Of a DNA stretch of 64,000 nucleotides, positions 1 to 13,003 are shown one piece after another. The notes beneath the pieces are model-generated. The model saw nothing but the letters and a program-made list of their open reading frames with translations. It was not told the DNA's origin and did no database searches. A program made the translations under genes and the position numbers. Every line of letters starts with the position of its first letter. Within the stretch, counting starts at the first letter, position 1. The DNA comes from Callaeas wilsoni (Eukaryota > Chordata > Aves > Passeriformes > Callaeidae): positions 62,001 to 126,000 of the forward strand of contig VWPU01006131.1 in NCBI GenBank assembly GCA_013398955.1, written 5' to 3'.

Positions 1-547
1 CGGCCATGCCCGTCCTCTGCAGAAGAGGCCCCACGGGACTCACCGGGGTAGCAGCGATGGCCAGGTGGGCATGGCAGGTGAAATGCCTCCACTCCCTCCT
101 CTGGCAGAGTGCGTGACAGCGTTCTCTCCGAACAACGTATGTCCGCAGCGCAACTGATGAGGGAGGAAAAAATCCGCTTGGGAGACTTGGAGGCCCCTTC
201 TCCACAGTCCGTTCTCCCGCCAAAAGCACAACACTGAGCTAATGGCCCTGTAACTTTGTTTTGATTTCCCGAGCACTCTGAGTTTACCTAATCTCTGGCT
301 GGCTTCCCTTAATGGCTTTCCAACAAAGTAATTCTTAAGCAGTTTTCATCAGATACCAACTATCATGAAGTTAGTTATCATGAAACTCCTGTTCATATCA
401 TCAAACACCTTAATGGCAATCTTGCATTTATTTCCTTTTTCTTTTTTTTTCTTCCCTGCCTTCATTGATTATCCTCTTAACTTATATAAACAGTACGTGC
501 ACATACACATAAGTTTTTGTTTACAAATACACATGTACATGTCTATA
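1..547. other. Unique non-coding stretch
   Basis: No gene recognised. The first 130 bases are fairly GC-rich, then the sequence becomes AT-rich with a pyrimidine run near 426-455. The short open frames here have no recognisable domain. Confidence 0.5.
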
Positions 548-725
548 GCATCATAGAGCTGTTTAGGTTGGAATAGACCTTTAAGATATCAAGTCCAACC
601 ATTGTGTAGATGTAGATGTCGATGTCTGTGAAGGAACCGTAAAGTACCACCAACCCCTCTTTCCCTAGATTGCTTCCCAGCCACCTGTAAAGGTGACAGG
701 TAAGCTCAAGGACCTCAGAAACCAT
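548..725 (-). mobile_element. CR1 LINE 3' fragment, minus strand
   Basis: The segment begins with CATAGAGCTGTTTAGGTTGG and continues AGACCTTTAAGATATCAAGTCCAACC. This is the reverse complement of the 3' untranslated tail of avian CR1 (LINE, RNA-mediated transposition). Beyond about 620 the match becomes weak, so the inner boundary is approximate. It is 5'-truncated, as most CR1 copies are, and carries no intact ORF. Family assignment is by eye, without a consensus alignment. Confidence 0.75.
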
Positions 726-1465
726 CCACTTTACTCACTTCTGAGAGAGCATAAGGCCATTTTAATGCTTATTCAGCAATAGTCTTGTAGTAATGATTTT
801 GTGGCTAAGACACCGCTGCTCCCAGAACTCTTTGCAAGTGGAAAAACTATGAGTAACCTGTCCTTAAGCTGGTGTCATGCCCACTTCTGCATGCATCCAG
901 CCAACACAAACAGTGAGAGGACTGGGACAGGCAGTTCATCTATTGTTTCACCATCCTCCCTGTCCTCTAAATTATTTGAATTTCTAGGGGAACTAAGAAG
1001 AATGATGTTTATGCTTAAGCCATGAAAGAACAAGGGGCTGCTTAAAATCTAATATTGCTGTATTTCCTTGTGCTGATCATATAAGTTGTGATAACAAGTC
1101 ACACTAGAGATTTCAGTGTATTTCTACAAGATACCATTTCAGGTCAGAATTAAACCAGTGCCCCACTCTCTGAATTTATTTCAGAAGACATCAGTAATTT
1201 CAGTGATTGCTTTTTGTCAGAGGATTTTAGAGCAACACTGCTACAGGGCAGCTCTAGCTCTGCATGGCTCACCAAAGTTCCCTGTTCTCCACTCAAATCT
1301 GAAACACAGATTTTTATATAAAAATATAATAGCTTTTAATTAATATTTAATATAAAAATATTTATAGCTCAGATTGGAATGAGGTGCTTCCAGCCTACCC
1401 AGCTGCACCAAAGCAGAGACCATGTCACTCAAAGCTTACACTCTCCTGGCAGTCTCTTTTCAGTT
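726..1465. other. Unique AT-rich stretch between CR1 copies
   Basis: No gene, RNA or repeat recognised. Short open frames on the plus strand lack coding character. An AT-rich patch at about 1310-1370 (TATAAAAATATAATAG) precedes the next CR1. Confidence 0.5.
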
Positions 1466-1745
1466 TCATTAGGAACCACAGTGATAGGACAAGGAGTAAG
1501 GGTACAAATTCAAAGAAAATTTAGGTTAGATATTAAGAAGAAATTTTTTACTGTGAGGGTGGTGAGGCACTGGAACACGTTGCCCAGGGAGGTTGTGGAT
1601 ACCCCAACCCTGTCAGTGTTCAAAACCAGGTTGGATAAGGCCTTGAGCAACCTGGTCTAGTGGGAGCTGTCCCTGCCCATGGCAGGGGCTTGGGTCTGGA
1701 TGACCTATAAGTTCCATTCCAACCCTTGAACATTCTATGATTCTA
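1466..1745 (+). mobile_element. CR1 LINE 3' end, plus strand, with ORF2 C-terminus remnant
   Basis: From GTGATAGGACAAGGAGTAAG the sequence follows the end of the CR1 reverse-transcriptase ORF. An open frame runs through FRLDIKKKFF and RHWNTLPREVVDTP and stops at about 1660, where CR1 ORF2 normally ends. The 3' UTR follows, with the typical CCCTGCCCATGGCAGGGGCT stem and the terminal ATTCTATGATTCTA. Only the last roughly 280 bases of an element that is about 4.5 kb when complete are present. The endonuclease and polymerase domains are absent, so it cannot move. The readable frame up to the stop suggests a relatively young copy. The left boundary is approximate. Confidence 0.92.
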
Positions 1746-3065
1746 AGATGGAACTGTTGTTTGACAAGCATTCTGGTATCAGTCTCATAAAACCCTGCTA
1801 TAGATTAGGAAGAAATCTGTCTCAAGGATGCTTTGCTACCTCATTTATAGCCTTTATTTGAACGAGGTATAAAAATTAGAAAGATAACGGTGGGGTTTCT
1901 TTAAGAGAGTACCAGTTTTCCTGTGACTGTGGGAAGAGAAATCTTGTTCAGCACATCTAAAGAATTTTATCTCTGCAGACTTTGAAAAAACTAATCATTT
2001 GCTATTGTTCTTTGTAACAAGGATGTCTCAAGCACAGATATGCCCCTTTCAAGAAACTGCTTATGTTGCAAATATGATTAAATCAGGGGACTGTATTTCA
2101 AGCAGGGATGTCCAGATTATGGTGCAAATTCTTTTGATCTTGTTATTGTAGTATATTAGAGCATTAAGGCCACATTAGATATGTTAGGAGCTCCTATCCA
2201 TATAGAGAAAGCGGTCTCTCAGCAGACATGTAAATTATTGTCGGATTGTCATGCAATGAGAAAACCACCCTAGCTGTTTTGTTATGGCATAAACAAGGCA
2301 TTGGATTTACCTGCAAGCATGACACCCCACAAGCATGCATAAGACAAGTTTATGAATCAGATGAATTTTCGTAAGTTTTAACATGAGTAAGAACTTGCTG
2401 AAACATTATTATCACTGAGTATTTTGGCATTTGTTAACTTTCTTTTGCTGTTTCAAAAAGCCTGCAAAAAGTGGAAGCAGAGCCTGCTGTCTGGAGAAGC
2501 AATTAGCCTGGTCTGTGAGCAGTATAGCAGAATGAAACTGTAAATGAGATGGCTCCAGGGCCTGAGAAAAAGAGGACATGGACAGACAATGATCAGCTGC
2601 CTATGGAAAAAGAATTGGATTTAACACCACCTTAATCAAGGCATTTATCTGACAGGCAGATAATACTGGATAAGCGTCTTGTAGTAGGATCCATCCAATC
2701 TGTCATACAATGGGAGCTAGGGGAGTATAAAGTTCTAAATAATCAAATCACGTAAGGAAATCTACTGTTTTACTGGTGGAATTCTGTCAGCAGAAGGACA
2801 AGACCTGTTCTTAGCTGAAAGACTTCACTCCCTGCTTCTAAACCAATTGTGACTCAGACTGTCCTCAGCCTGTGTTCAGAGCAGCGTGGTCTCCCCGCTC
2901 TCCCAACTGCTTTCTCAAACAGGACCCCCTTGAGCTGGGCCTGCCACCATGGTTCAAGGGCATTTACATGACTGAGGATGCAGTTGACTGCTGTCTGGGG
3001 CACAACCAGTTAAAAGCTTTCAGAAATCTCTTGGCTGTAGGACCTATTTTGTTTCGCTATAATAG
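1746..3065. other. Unique non-coding stretch
   Basis: No gene recognised. It is AT-rich to about 2800 and more balanced after that. The open frame starting at 2872 runs into the following CR1. Its N-terminal half resembles nothing I recognise and its C-terminal half is CR1 ORF2 sequence. Confidence 0.5.
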
Positions 3066-3661
3066 AAAGAATGTGGCCAGCAGGACCGGGGCAGTGATTG
3101 TCCCCTTGTACTCGGCACTGGTGAGGCCACACCCCGAATCTTGGGTTCAGTTCTGGGCCCCCACAAAAAGGACATTGAAGTGCTTGAGCAGGTCCAGAGA
3201 AGGGCAATGGAGCTGGTGAAGAGTCTGGAGCACAAGTTAGATGAGGAGTGGCTGAGGGAGCTCCGGGGGTGTTTAGCCTGGAGAAAATGAGGCTCAGGGA
3301 AGACCTTATCTCTCTCTACAACTCCCTGAAAGGAGGCTGTAGCCAGGTGGAGGTCGGCCTCTTCTTCCAGGGAAAAAGAGGAAACAGACTCAAGTTGTGC
3401 CAGGAGAGGTTTAGGTTGGCTACTAAGAAAAGTTTCATCATGTAAAGGGTTGTCAGTCTTTGGAACAGGTTGCATGGGGAAGTGGCAAAGTCACTGTTCC
3501 AGGAGGTGTTTAAAAGACATGTAGATGTGGCACCTGGCGACATGGTTTAGTGGTGGACTTGGCAGTGCTGGGTTAACGGTGACATTTGCTGAGCTTAAAG
3601 TCTTTTCCAAAAACAGCTTTTGTGATTTTTGTGAAATGGGTTTTGTGATTCTATGATTCTA
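3066..3661 (+). mobile_element. CR1 LINE 3' fragment, plus strand, frameshifted ORF2 end
   Basis: The sequence follows the C-terminal third of CR1 ORF2 and its 3' UTR. Recognisable blocks include [20 protein letters not shown] at about 3100-3165, then GACATTGAAGTGCTTGAGCA, CTCTACAACTCCCTGAAAGG, and finally the 3' UTR with GTGGCACCTGG, TTTAGTGGTGGACTTGGCAG and the terminal GATTCTATGATTCTA. The reading frame shifts just after WAP (about 3165) and again downstream, so no functional protein is encoded. The 143-aa open frame on the opposite strand is an antisense shadow. The copy is more diverged than the one at 1.5 kb, suggesting an older insertion. Confidence 0.92.
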
Positions 3662-6600
3662 AATCTCTTCTAGATGTGTATCTGAATCCTCTCTGGCTTA
3701 TCTGCCTATTTTTTTCTGCTCCTGGGTCAACAGTAGGACTGGTCTGTTTAAGTGGAAAAGTAAGAAAAAGCAATAGTCGCTGGCTGAAACTGTTCACGCT
3801 GACTTTCATTGTTGAAAGAATGGGTGAAATGAACAATTAATACAGACAGCCACTCCCTATTCTTTGCAGACACTCACCTGTAATTACAGCCTTTTCTCAC
3901 TGTCAGCTTCAAAAGGATGGGAATGCTCCTGGCTACTCCCCATATCTGCTGATGGATCCTTGCAGGATCTCAGTGAGGCTCATAATCCACGATTTATATA
4001 TATATGTATACATATATATATATATATATATATATCTCTCTCACATACATATAAACAATATGTGCAGACTGACTTAACTATAGAAACGGAGTAGTAGCAC
4101 AGCAGTCCTCCTACACTTCAACATCATCCAGAAAATGTCAGAGTTTTTTATCTTGGACTTATTAGTGAATTCAGATATCAAGGCCTAATCCTTCTTTCAT
4201 GCCTCTGTAATTCTGAAGTAACATGAGAGGAGAATTTTACCACTGAAGCTAAGATGAAAGTTAGATATGAATTGCTACAACTTTCAATTTTAAAAGAAAA
4301 TATTTTAATTATGATGCAATGCAGTGGGTATTAAAGAAGCTAACATTACTGTTTATTTTACATGATGCCCAGTCCTTTTCTATTTTCTTTTTCAATTCCA
4401 AGGCAAAGCTCCCATTGACTTCGTTATGAGCACAATGTGATATGCTTCAGCTAATACGGGAAAGTGCAACAGATCCATGTGGTGGATATCGAGATACAGC
4501 ACTCATGCAAGGATAAAACCTAATTCTGTGATCACACAGAGGTAAAGCAGGGCAGCTTCCAGTTAAATCAGGGATACTTCGCTGGTAAAACGTCAGTGCA
4601 ACTCTATGTGTTTCTTTAAAAAGGGAGTTGATCATCATTATTCTACACTCACTAATCTGTAGCTTATCATAACTTTAGGCCACTAAGCAGAATAATTTGC
4701 TGCGAAACACACACCCTCATGGCAGAGCACAAGCCGACTGGGGTCCAAAAGCCATTTGCATCAACACCTACAGTAATAAATTCTGACTCTTGGTGGCCTT
4801 CCTGTCAGAGGCCAAGGCCTGGAATAGAAGGGCACATGGTTTCAGTGCTCTAAAACTATTCATGATGGTTAGCCTGGAACTTTCCAGGGTCTCGTAGCAC
4901 TCTAATAAGAACCACGCCCGTATTAATCTTCCTGGCTATGCAAAGGGCACCATGTATTTGTTCATTCTGCATTACAATTTTAAAGGTATTCAGCAAGGAA
5001 AGTCCTAGAAATATGAGAAATATTTGGTTAATTTGAACATCTGTAAGACGAAGACTTCATGAGTCAGATTCTCCAGCAGATGGGATACAATTTTCATCAG
5101 AGACTAAATTATTTAAAAGTCAAAGATCTGTTTTCAAAGAGACAAGTGCTTAAATACCATTGAAAGTCAAATGGAAATAAATTTGTGAGTCCAATTCAAA
5201 AATAGTATTTCAGTCTGTGTGAAAGCATTACATACTCATCCTTGAGAACATATTTTATTGTCAATTTAAGGAATCCAGCCTCTGGATTTTGGTCTGGACA
5301 TGTTCACATGTTAAAAAAACAGAGGAGAGCAAATTCTCCCTCCCATGGAAATTAGTGGTGACAGTGGTATGTTTCAGACTATGCGGGTATTCACAACAGA
5401 TAACACAGTGTTTCCTCCTAGGGTGAAGCTATTGAACAGGTCTTTCACTCTTATGAATAGGGAGAGTTACTCTGCAATATGGAGCAGGTGAGGCCTGGCA
5501 CTATCGCTGTACAAGGTCCATACCTCTGCCATCAGTTCGGGGTTTGTGGGAGGAGAGGGAGGTCTCATGACACTCCCCCTGAAGATCAAAGCACCCACAC
5601 CAGAAATCAAACCACAAAAACTTTCTCAAGGAGAGCTGTGCTGAAGGGCTCTGCCTTCTGGTGTCTGTGGTTTCCACTGAATCAGCACAGCCTTCAGACT
5701 GGGCTCTTTTGAAGGACCATGGCATATCCTGCATGAGAAGGGACTTGTGGCAACCTCCTGCCACCACCCCACTGGGTGAATTAAAGTGGGAATTAAATCC
5801 CCACTGCCTGCAGGTTTGTTCACTACTCTTCCAGCTCCCACGCAGGCCCATGAAAAGCCACCCACCTCTCAGGCACTGCTGGCTGTGCTGCACTGGGAGG
5901 AGCTGGAGGGAGCTGATTACCAGAGTGGCATCAGGGCAGGTGTGCTGGGAAATGAGCTGTGGAGGGATTAAACTCAAGCTTAGATCACTGTGACTGCATT
6001 TGTTTTAATTTCCTGGAAAGACAGTGTTCAGCCTTAGGGAGGAAGTGAGAAGGATGGACTACTCCTTTGTTTGTCAAAGGAACACAAAGAACAAAAAAAG
6101 CAGGAACTTTTTGAGACATAGAACAAATAATGCTTCATTTCATAAAGATTTCTGTCTTGTTGGTGATCTCTCTCACTGTATAACAAAGGGTGACCCATTT
6201 TGGGTTATTCTTCTATTTATACCTAAGCCTCCAGAGGACCCAGAAGTCCTGGAGGTGCCAATTTCCCTAATTTGGGACTTTCCCTTCCTCCACTAGAAAA
6301 GATCAAAGGAGACAATGCGGCTATTTATTGGTGTCCTGCTTTCACTACTTGACCTGAAGCTGGGTACAGCCTTCATCCCTCCCAAAGGGGAGTTTGTTCT
6401 GATTAGATGTCACTACATTTATTTCTTTAACTTGATAACATCAGTATGTGACTGTGGAGAGCTTACTTCCAATGTGTTAATAGTCCTGTAATGCTTAGAT
6501 TAAAGGCAATAAAATACACAAATGATTACATTTCCTTTGTTTGCATCCTACATTCATGTGAGCAAGGTTTTGAAACAATTGCACGAATTTTTGCATTTCC

Positions 6601-6700
6601 CCCTTCCCTCACAGCGGCACCAGCCCTTGAATTCTCATCATCCCTTCACAATCTCAAGACAGAAATCTCCATGCTGTAGAACCCCAAAAACCTGCTCTCC
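3662..6700. other. Unique stretch without a recognised gene
   Basis: No gene recognised. It holds a TA dinucleotide tract at about 3995-4035 and a moderately GC-rich patch at 5480-5980. That patch has overlapping open frames of 158 aa (minus) and 110 aa (plus), neither with a recognisable domain. I take both as chance ORFs in locally GC-rich sequence. Confidence 0.45.
3995..4035. repeat. (TA)n microsatellite
   Basis: Alternating TA interrupted by GTATACA, followed by a short CT run. This is an ordinary simple repeat, probably length-polymorphic. Confidence 0.9.
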
Positions 6701-6721
6701 TGCATCCCCCGGCACCATCAT

Positions 6722-6912
6722 TCAGGCTTTTTCAGGAACGTCACGTCTGTGACACCGTGCTGCCGTGTGCCAGGGCGAGTGACCCTGCGTAGGACGCGGT
6801 GCCCACTCGCCTGCCCGCGGCACGGGGCTCTGGGTGCTGCAGGCGTGCAGGCAGGAGGGGCACGGGCCCTTGAAGGGTGTCAGATGGCCACCTGCCAGGC
6901 GAGGCACAATAT
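6722..6912. promoter_or_regulatory. Short CpG-dense patch
   Basis: About 14 CpG dinucleotides fall within roughly 130 bases (6735-6870), against a CpG-poor background. The patch contains ACGTCA at 6738-6743, the reverse complement of the CREB/ATF half-site TGACGT, and a nearby CACGTC. It is too short for a standard CpG island. It might be a small regulatory element, an unrecognised exon, or a recent GC-rich insertion. The flanking open frames have no recognisable protein similarity. Confidence 0.3.
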
Positions 6913-7942
6913 GGTGGCTACTGCCAAGCCAGCTGGGTTCTCGCTCTTCCAGCTGGTACAAAAGTTGCCAGGCAGCCTCCACTCCAAGAATTTAAAAGCA
7001 TTTGGGGCTATAATCTATGCCATGTGTTTCTCTGTTTTTATTACATAGTACAAAATAATTTATTCAGATATGCTAAATTATACTTTTAATGTTCCACAAA
7101 CACTTCATTGTGAAACTCGGTTTTGGTATTAACGAGAAAATGCGGTACTTTGCTCATTGTATATATTATTATAATGGGTCTTTTTTGTTTAATCTAAATA
7201 TTGTAGCTCATTTATCTTCTGGGATGTCACAATCAGCTCTAGACTGCATAGTTCTGCTGCTATGTATCACCTAAATAATTATTACTTAAACATTTAATAA
7301 ATAATCAGTTGATAACTAATTTTTTGATGTATGACATCTACATTATTTTGACCAAAAGAATCCCTCGTATTCTTTCCTTTTTAGTGCTTACTGAGAACCT
7401 ACAGAATGCTGATCTTTGCCTTTCTAAACAAGAAATGCTGAAGAAAAATTCTTCTGAGTAATTCAGTATCACTCGGTTCTTGAAAGAATTTAAAATGGCT
7501 CCTTTTTCATAAATGAGACATTGTCAGCAAATTAAAAATGGGAATAGAGCCCAGGATATTCAGTTAGAGATTCAGAGATCTCTACCACTTGAGCTCAGTG
7601 AGAATTTTCTACTCTTAGAACTCATATGGAGCTTCTAAGCTTTTTAAAATTCATAATCAGACATGAGATGATAACTAGATATGTCAATTCTTGCCTTTAT
7701 TTCCAAGCCTGTCCTTGAAGAAAAGAAACTGCTTCAGTTTGCATGATTCAAAAGGTATCATTTTCATTTCCCTCTGCCTCTTTAAGTTACACTTTGCTGT
7801 CCGTGGATTTTTTGGTGCAAGTTCAGAAAACAAAAGTGAGTGAGCAAACACAGTTTTGTTTTCTGTTGTGCATTGTTTTCCAGGAATGCCTATCCTCCGT
7901 TAGATCTACCACATGACCACCAAAGTATCTTTCTTCTTTCTG
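6913..7942. other. AT-rich unique stretch
   Basis: No gene, repeat family or RNA recognised. Confidence 0.5.
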
Positions 7943-8049
7943 AAAAAAAAAAAAACCAAAAACCAAAAACCAACAAACAAACAAACAAAAAAACCCCAAA
8001 CCACCAAAACAACCAAAAAAACCCCCAACAAACAATAAAAAAACCCCAA
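7943..8049. repeat. A/C-only low-complexity tract
   Basis: Positions 7943-8035 contain only A and C, 93 bases without G or T. After a single T the pattern continues to 8049. It begins as poly-A and degenerates into AACC, AAAC and CCCCC units. The minus strand is therefore G/T-only, with GG to GGGGG runs. The open frames crossing it are artefacts of low complexity. Confidence 0.9.
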
Positions 8050-11000
8050 GCCAAAACATTTACTTTTCTTGTCCTTTTCTGTCATATGCCACATTCTGCA
8101 ACCATTCCACAACAGAAATAATTATCACGAATGTCCACATAGTCACAAATAAATCGTCTTAGAAAACCTACTCACACCTCAGTGGAATATGATTTCCAAA
8201 TTCCTTTCAAGGCAAAAAAACAAAAAAAAAACCCAACAACAAAAATCTTGCCTGGTTTTATCTTTCCTGTCATTTTGTTTTAATTGAAGTTTATCACATT
8301 CTTTATATTGGCTTCCAAATGCCTCACCCTTTTTCCATCAGGGGGGCAATTCCTAGAAATGTGTGAAATCTTTCATTTGAACTACAAAAGCCTGGAAGCA
8401 GACTTGCTGTGAATTCATCCTACATTTGCAAATTGTCATCGAGTCGTTAAACTCCTGTGTCTGCTGAGTTGTCTGCAAGGTTGTGTCTGCTGTCACTGCC
8501 AGGTGTTCCTGGCTCTTGTCCTCGGAGACTTCCACGACTGTTGTTCTGGGGCCTTTCCAGGGAAAATGTGGTTCACCACTTAAGAGGCCATTCACAGTCT
8601 TTTGTGGTTTTCAGACACCTGTGCATTCTGCTGGAAGAGAAGTCTCATGTAAACCTTTGTGATTCCTTATGAAACTTTAATATGTCTCCTTTCCTGGTAG
8701 CTTGAGCAGTACCCAGAGGTGGGTTAAGCCCCAGCCTCCTGGAGTCTGTGTACACAAGTGTCTGATGATTGCAAAGCTACTTCAAAGCAAAAGCAATTTG
8801 GGAACCGTGTTAAAGCTGACTTCACACACCAAAGTGTGACCTGAAGAAGTGAGATCCAAGCATAGATTCTCCTCTGCAGGTACAGGGATATCAACCCAGC
8901 AGACATCCCAGACTGGGGACAATAACATCTGAAACCACCACAGCAGGACTTGGCCACCACCACTGCAGAAGACACCTTGCCTCTGCAATGAAGCTGGGAA
9001 GTTGTGTGGAAGTGGAAGGCAATAGGAAAAACTAATTGCGTTTGTGGATAATGTGGGAAATAGTTTATGTCGAAGGAAACTTGACATTTCTTTAAAAGGC
9101 TTGTGAGCCTTCAGACCTGATCGCAGCAGTGGTCACCATCCCACAGCAATAAGCTGAGGCAGCAGCAGCTACTCCACTGCCTGCATTATTATGTGACCTG
9201 TCTGGACAACCTCAGCAATCCTTGGAATTTAATACTTATTAATCACTTGAAATAATAAAAATTCTCTAATATTAACAAATAATAGAATCAGATTAGTGCT
9301 GTAATTCTTACCATAGTCTGTGTTTAAAACTTCTAGTCGTCTGTTCAGACATCTGAGAGATTTGACACGAGCTCCAGCAGATCTTGCTGAGGCAGTTGGA
9401 AGCAATACCTCTGTCAGGGTAGGAGTCAGCCGTGGATCAAAACATCTGGATATCTAAATCAAAGCATCTAAGCTTCCATTGTCATCAGCGGAGATGAAGG
9501 GCTTATTTCAGTTGCTTAGACACAAGCACCAGATGCCATTTGAGAAGTCCCAAGCGTACCCACCTCACCCCTTGCTGCTGCCCTGAAGAGCGCGGGAGTC
9601 ATAGGCCCTGGGTTACGTCTGCCGGTCTCTGAGTTGTGTCTGTGATCCTGTGTTTTTTTCTGGTATCCTGGCATCTCAAATGCCTGATACTTGCATATGG
9701 GTGGCTGAATGAACCCCAGCTAATACACCAGAGAGCCTGGAGAGCAGATGGGAAGAATTAAGTGGATTTATTGACAAAGCTAGGACACAAGGAGGAGATA
9801 GGGCACACCTCAGTGACTGCAGCTCCTCTGACCAGAGCAAGTATCATCCCAGGAAGCCTCATATCCTCTCTCCACCTCTACCCCTTGTACTCCTAGAGTG
9901 TTATTTTTGAGTTTAATGCTTCTCAAGTTAGTTTAGCTGGAGCAAAAGAAGCCATGGCTGTGAAGAGACACTATAAATTGTGAATGGATTAGCAGCACCC
10001 CTACTCGAGCCTATACCTCCCAATGGGCCTGTTAACTTGTGTGCAAGAATATTACCACATTGAATGGAAGGGCTTAGTTTGTAGATGGAATTCAAATTAA
10101 GAGCAATACATTGGTTATTTTTGCAGCAAAGGCAAGTTCTTATTATATAAAGGATGATTTAATTTTAAACTAGATTTGAAAATGCTTCAATGAAAGGACA
10201 ATTCTCTGTTTAGGTAAAATCCACATAAGCTTTTAATTCCATTCTCTAAACATCAATAGTTTAGTTATTATTCACTATTCACTTACTTCTCTCAATAGCA
10301 GCTTCATAGCTGGTAAATTCAAGCAGATGTTTCTGTTTCAGTCTCATGCCACTGAAAATGGCTACAGAGCAGAGAGCTTCTTTTGAGCATCCATTTGCTT
10401 TAAAATGATTGTGCTCTTACACTGTCTTACATTTGAATTTTTGTTCTGAAAATGTTTTATTTCAGATTTTGTGCCAACCTACCACAGATAATCAAGTAGT
10501 TTTTTTAAACAGGCAGATCACAATTCAGTTGTCCCTCACAGCTCTGCAGACTTTCTGTCTTTGAAAGTAAGGAATGTCTACACGTATAAGGCAAAACAGT
10601 CTCTGAACACAGGAACTCATGTGCTTTACAGTGAAATCACAGTCCTGATCTAACATACATGCAGGAAACTGCATCCTAACACTCCAATCTTTTTTATTAA
10701 GACCTGATCTTGCAAAAGTTATGGACAGGTTTTTTTCCTAAGTCCATTTCCCATAACTACTTCAAAGCTTTATTTCAGAAATACCTGTGAGTTTCTGCTA
10801 CATCAAGGCTGCAGTGATAAAGTGGCCATGCTGTGGTTTTTATTAAATGCTAAGATGTGACATTTTATTTACAGCTCTCTGACCCAGTAAAAGATCCATG
10901 CAAACACTGGGCTGCTTGATATGGAGAGAATTTGCAGTACATTTGAGCTGTACCATTATTAAAAGCATTTCTCTAGACATTCCCTTTCCTTCTTGGATTG

Positions 11001-12960
11001 TTCTTGGCAATTCTGGAATATTTATGATTATTTATGAAGGCACTTACTTGTGTACTAAATGGAGTCTGTGAATAAGTCATCAATTTCTCTGGAAGTAGTT
11101 GCCTTTTGTGAAAACTTTGTTAGCTCTTCCACACAAGTGCCCCTGAGGGACTAGAAAGTTTGAGCACAGCATTGTAAAGCACATCCTATAGAATGCATAT
11201 AAGCCTTTAATCAGCACCACCGCAGTGCAGCAGATTGAGTAACCATCTGAAGAAACTCAGGGAGCATTGTGCTTTAGTCGAGGAAAGCTAGTCAGGAGGC
11301 AGTTTTGTAAGACCTTTGCAGATGTGGTCTCAGCTACCAAACCTGTGCTAAATCAGCTGCTGAACAGACTTATACCAGTTAATAGATGACTCTTTTTTTG
11401 ATTAAGTAACAGATCTTAATACATTCAAGGCTACATGGAGAAAATACACTGATTTATGGGTCCAATACAGCTTACCCTGAGAGCAAAAGGAGTTTCACAT
11501 TTGACTTCAAAGGAAGAAAATCTGCACTCTAAAATTTTAAACAGTATAATAAACACTAGTAAAACATAATACTTACTACAGCAGAATGAATCACGCTCCC
11601 AAAAGGTACACATTTACTTTCTTTTAAATTTTTTGTGCAATTTAACACGAATGAAAATGAAATATGATTGGTCACCAAGGTCATACCTGAGTACCGAGAG
11701 TCGATCAATCTATCAGAAATAATACTATGAAATATATTTGCATTAAGTGCTAATAGAATTAACCTGATTGGTCAGTTGCAAATTGATGAAAACCAAAATC
11801 ACCAACATGCTTCCCAATAAAATGAAAGACTGCATACTGAGTTCTAAGTTTTAATATTAATGTATGCTATAGAGCCATACATGCATTTACAGATTGCATA
11901 AAATTGACATTAATATCAATTGAAGTGGAAATAGGTCAAGATTGCTTTGTCGGACTGAATGTTTCACAAATTGCCTATTTACAATAGCTCACTTAGCTCT
12001 GCTAAGTGGTTTCACAACATAAGACCATTTTTTCTTTTTCTTGCCTTAGTGTTTTTAGTTATTCATGGTTGGTTCAGCATAGGACAATGGAAGTCTATCA
12101 CAGCAAAGACTAAATGAAGCCTAAGTTGAAGGTGTCCTGATTTATCTCTGTAGGAGACAAATCACATTCCTCTTTTTGAGACCACTGGAGACAGATCTCG
12201 CATGTTCACAATGCACTTTCTCAGTGAAGTCTGGCATATCAACACCATTCTTTTGCTGTTTACAAGGAAATTGAGCAAAGGAAAATGATTTTCAATTTCA
12301 GCCTCCAGCCAGCTGTGCTGTCAGACAATGAAGCATGATGCTAAGTGCAGAACAGCAGCTTGTCTGATAGACGGTAAGTAATTAAGTATTTTCGGTCTGC
12401 AAAAGGTTTTATGTTGTCCTTGGGCTGTAGACAAGGGCTTCTTTTCCTAAGCTTCACTCCTGTGAGAAAAAAAATAAACCAAATCAAATCCCAATATTCA
12501 CCCTATTTGTATTTACTGTGAAAAGATGATGCTCTCCCAGCTCTATAGAGCAGTGACCCTCCAGGTGTAGACCAGATAATGGATGTTTCATTTCATTTCT
12601 TTCTCTTCTGCCTTTGTGAAAGAAAATCCAGACAATGCCTTTAGCAATGCTGCTGGATGTTGACCCTGAAAGCACATCCCAAATTACATGAGTGTGTTAT
12701 TCCTGTGTAACTCTTGAATACAAACAGGAAGGACAGACTTTGGCTTTCATTTCTTATTAATAAGATAGAAATTTGCAGATTTTCAGCAAAGACCTTCAAA
12801 TATATAAAGATACAACTGAAACAAATTGTTGAAGAGGTACTATTTCCCTTATTTCCATATTTTTAGCTAACAATGAGAATAAAGCAAATAATACAATTAG
12901 AAGTGAGCACAGCACTTACAGGAGACTATACATAAAAGATCCTTCATTTATATGAAGCAA
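8050..12960. other. Unique stretch without a recognised gene
   Basis: A second small A/C-rich tract lies at about 8214-8243. A segment at 9690-9960 contains TTTATTGACAAAG and could be mistaken for a minus-strand LTR, but I find no terminal repeats or target duplication. Otherwise it is AT-rich DNA with no supported features. Confidence 0.45.
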
Positions 12961-13003
12961 TTATATATATATACACATATATACATATATACATATACAT
13001 ATA
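12961..13003. repeat. (TA)/(CATA) microsatellite
   Basis: An AT-dinucleotide tract that turns into ACATAT units. Ordinary simple repeat. Confidence 0.85.

Noticed and set aside
3044..3475. 143-codon minus-strand open frame
   Set aside because: It is antisense to a CR1 fragment and has no independent coding evidence.
3520..3590. tRNA-like GGTTTAGTGGTGGACTTGG block
   Set aside because: This is a standard part of the CR1 3' UTR. No cloverleaf arms with A and B boxes at the correct spacing are present.
5501..5977. 158-codon open frame on the minus strand, longest in the window
   Set aside because: No recognisable domain. It overlaps an open frame on the other strand and lies in a locally GC-rich patch where chance ORFs are longer.
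7823..8121. Open frames of 60-93 codons rich in Lys/Gln/Pro or Phe/Gly
   Set aside because: They are translations of the A/C low-complexity tract.
9690..9960. Possible third LTR (TTTATT and GC-richer flank)
   Set aside because: No TG...CA termini, inverted repeat or target duplication could be found.
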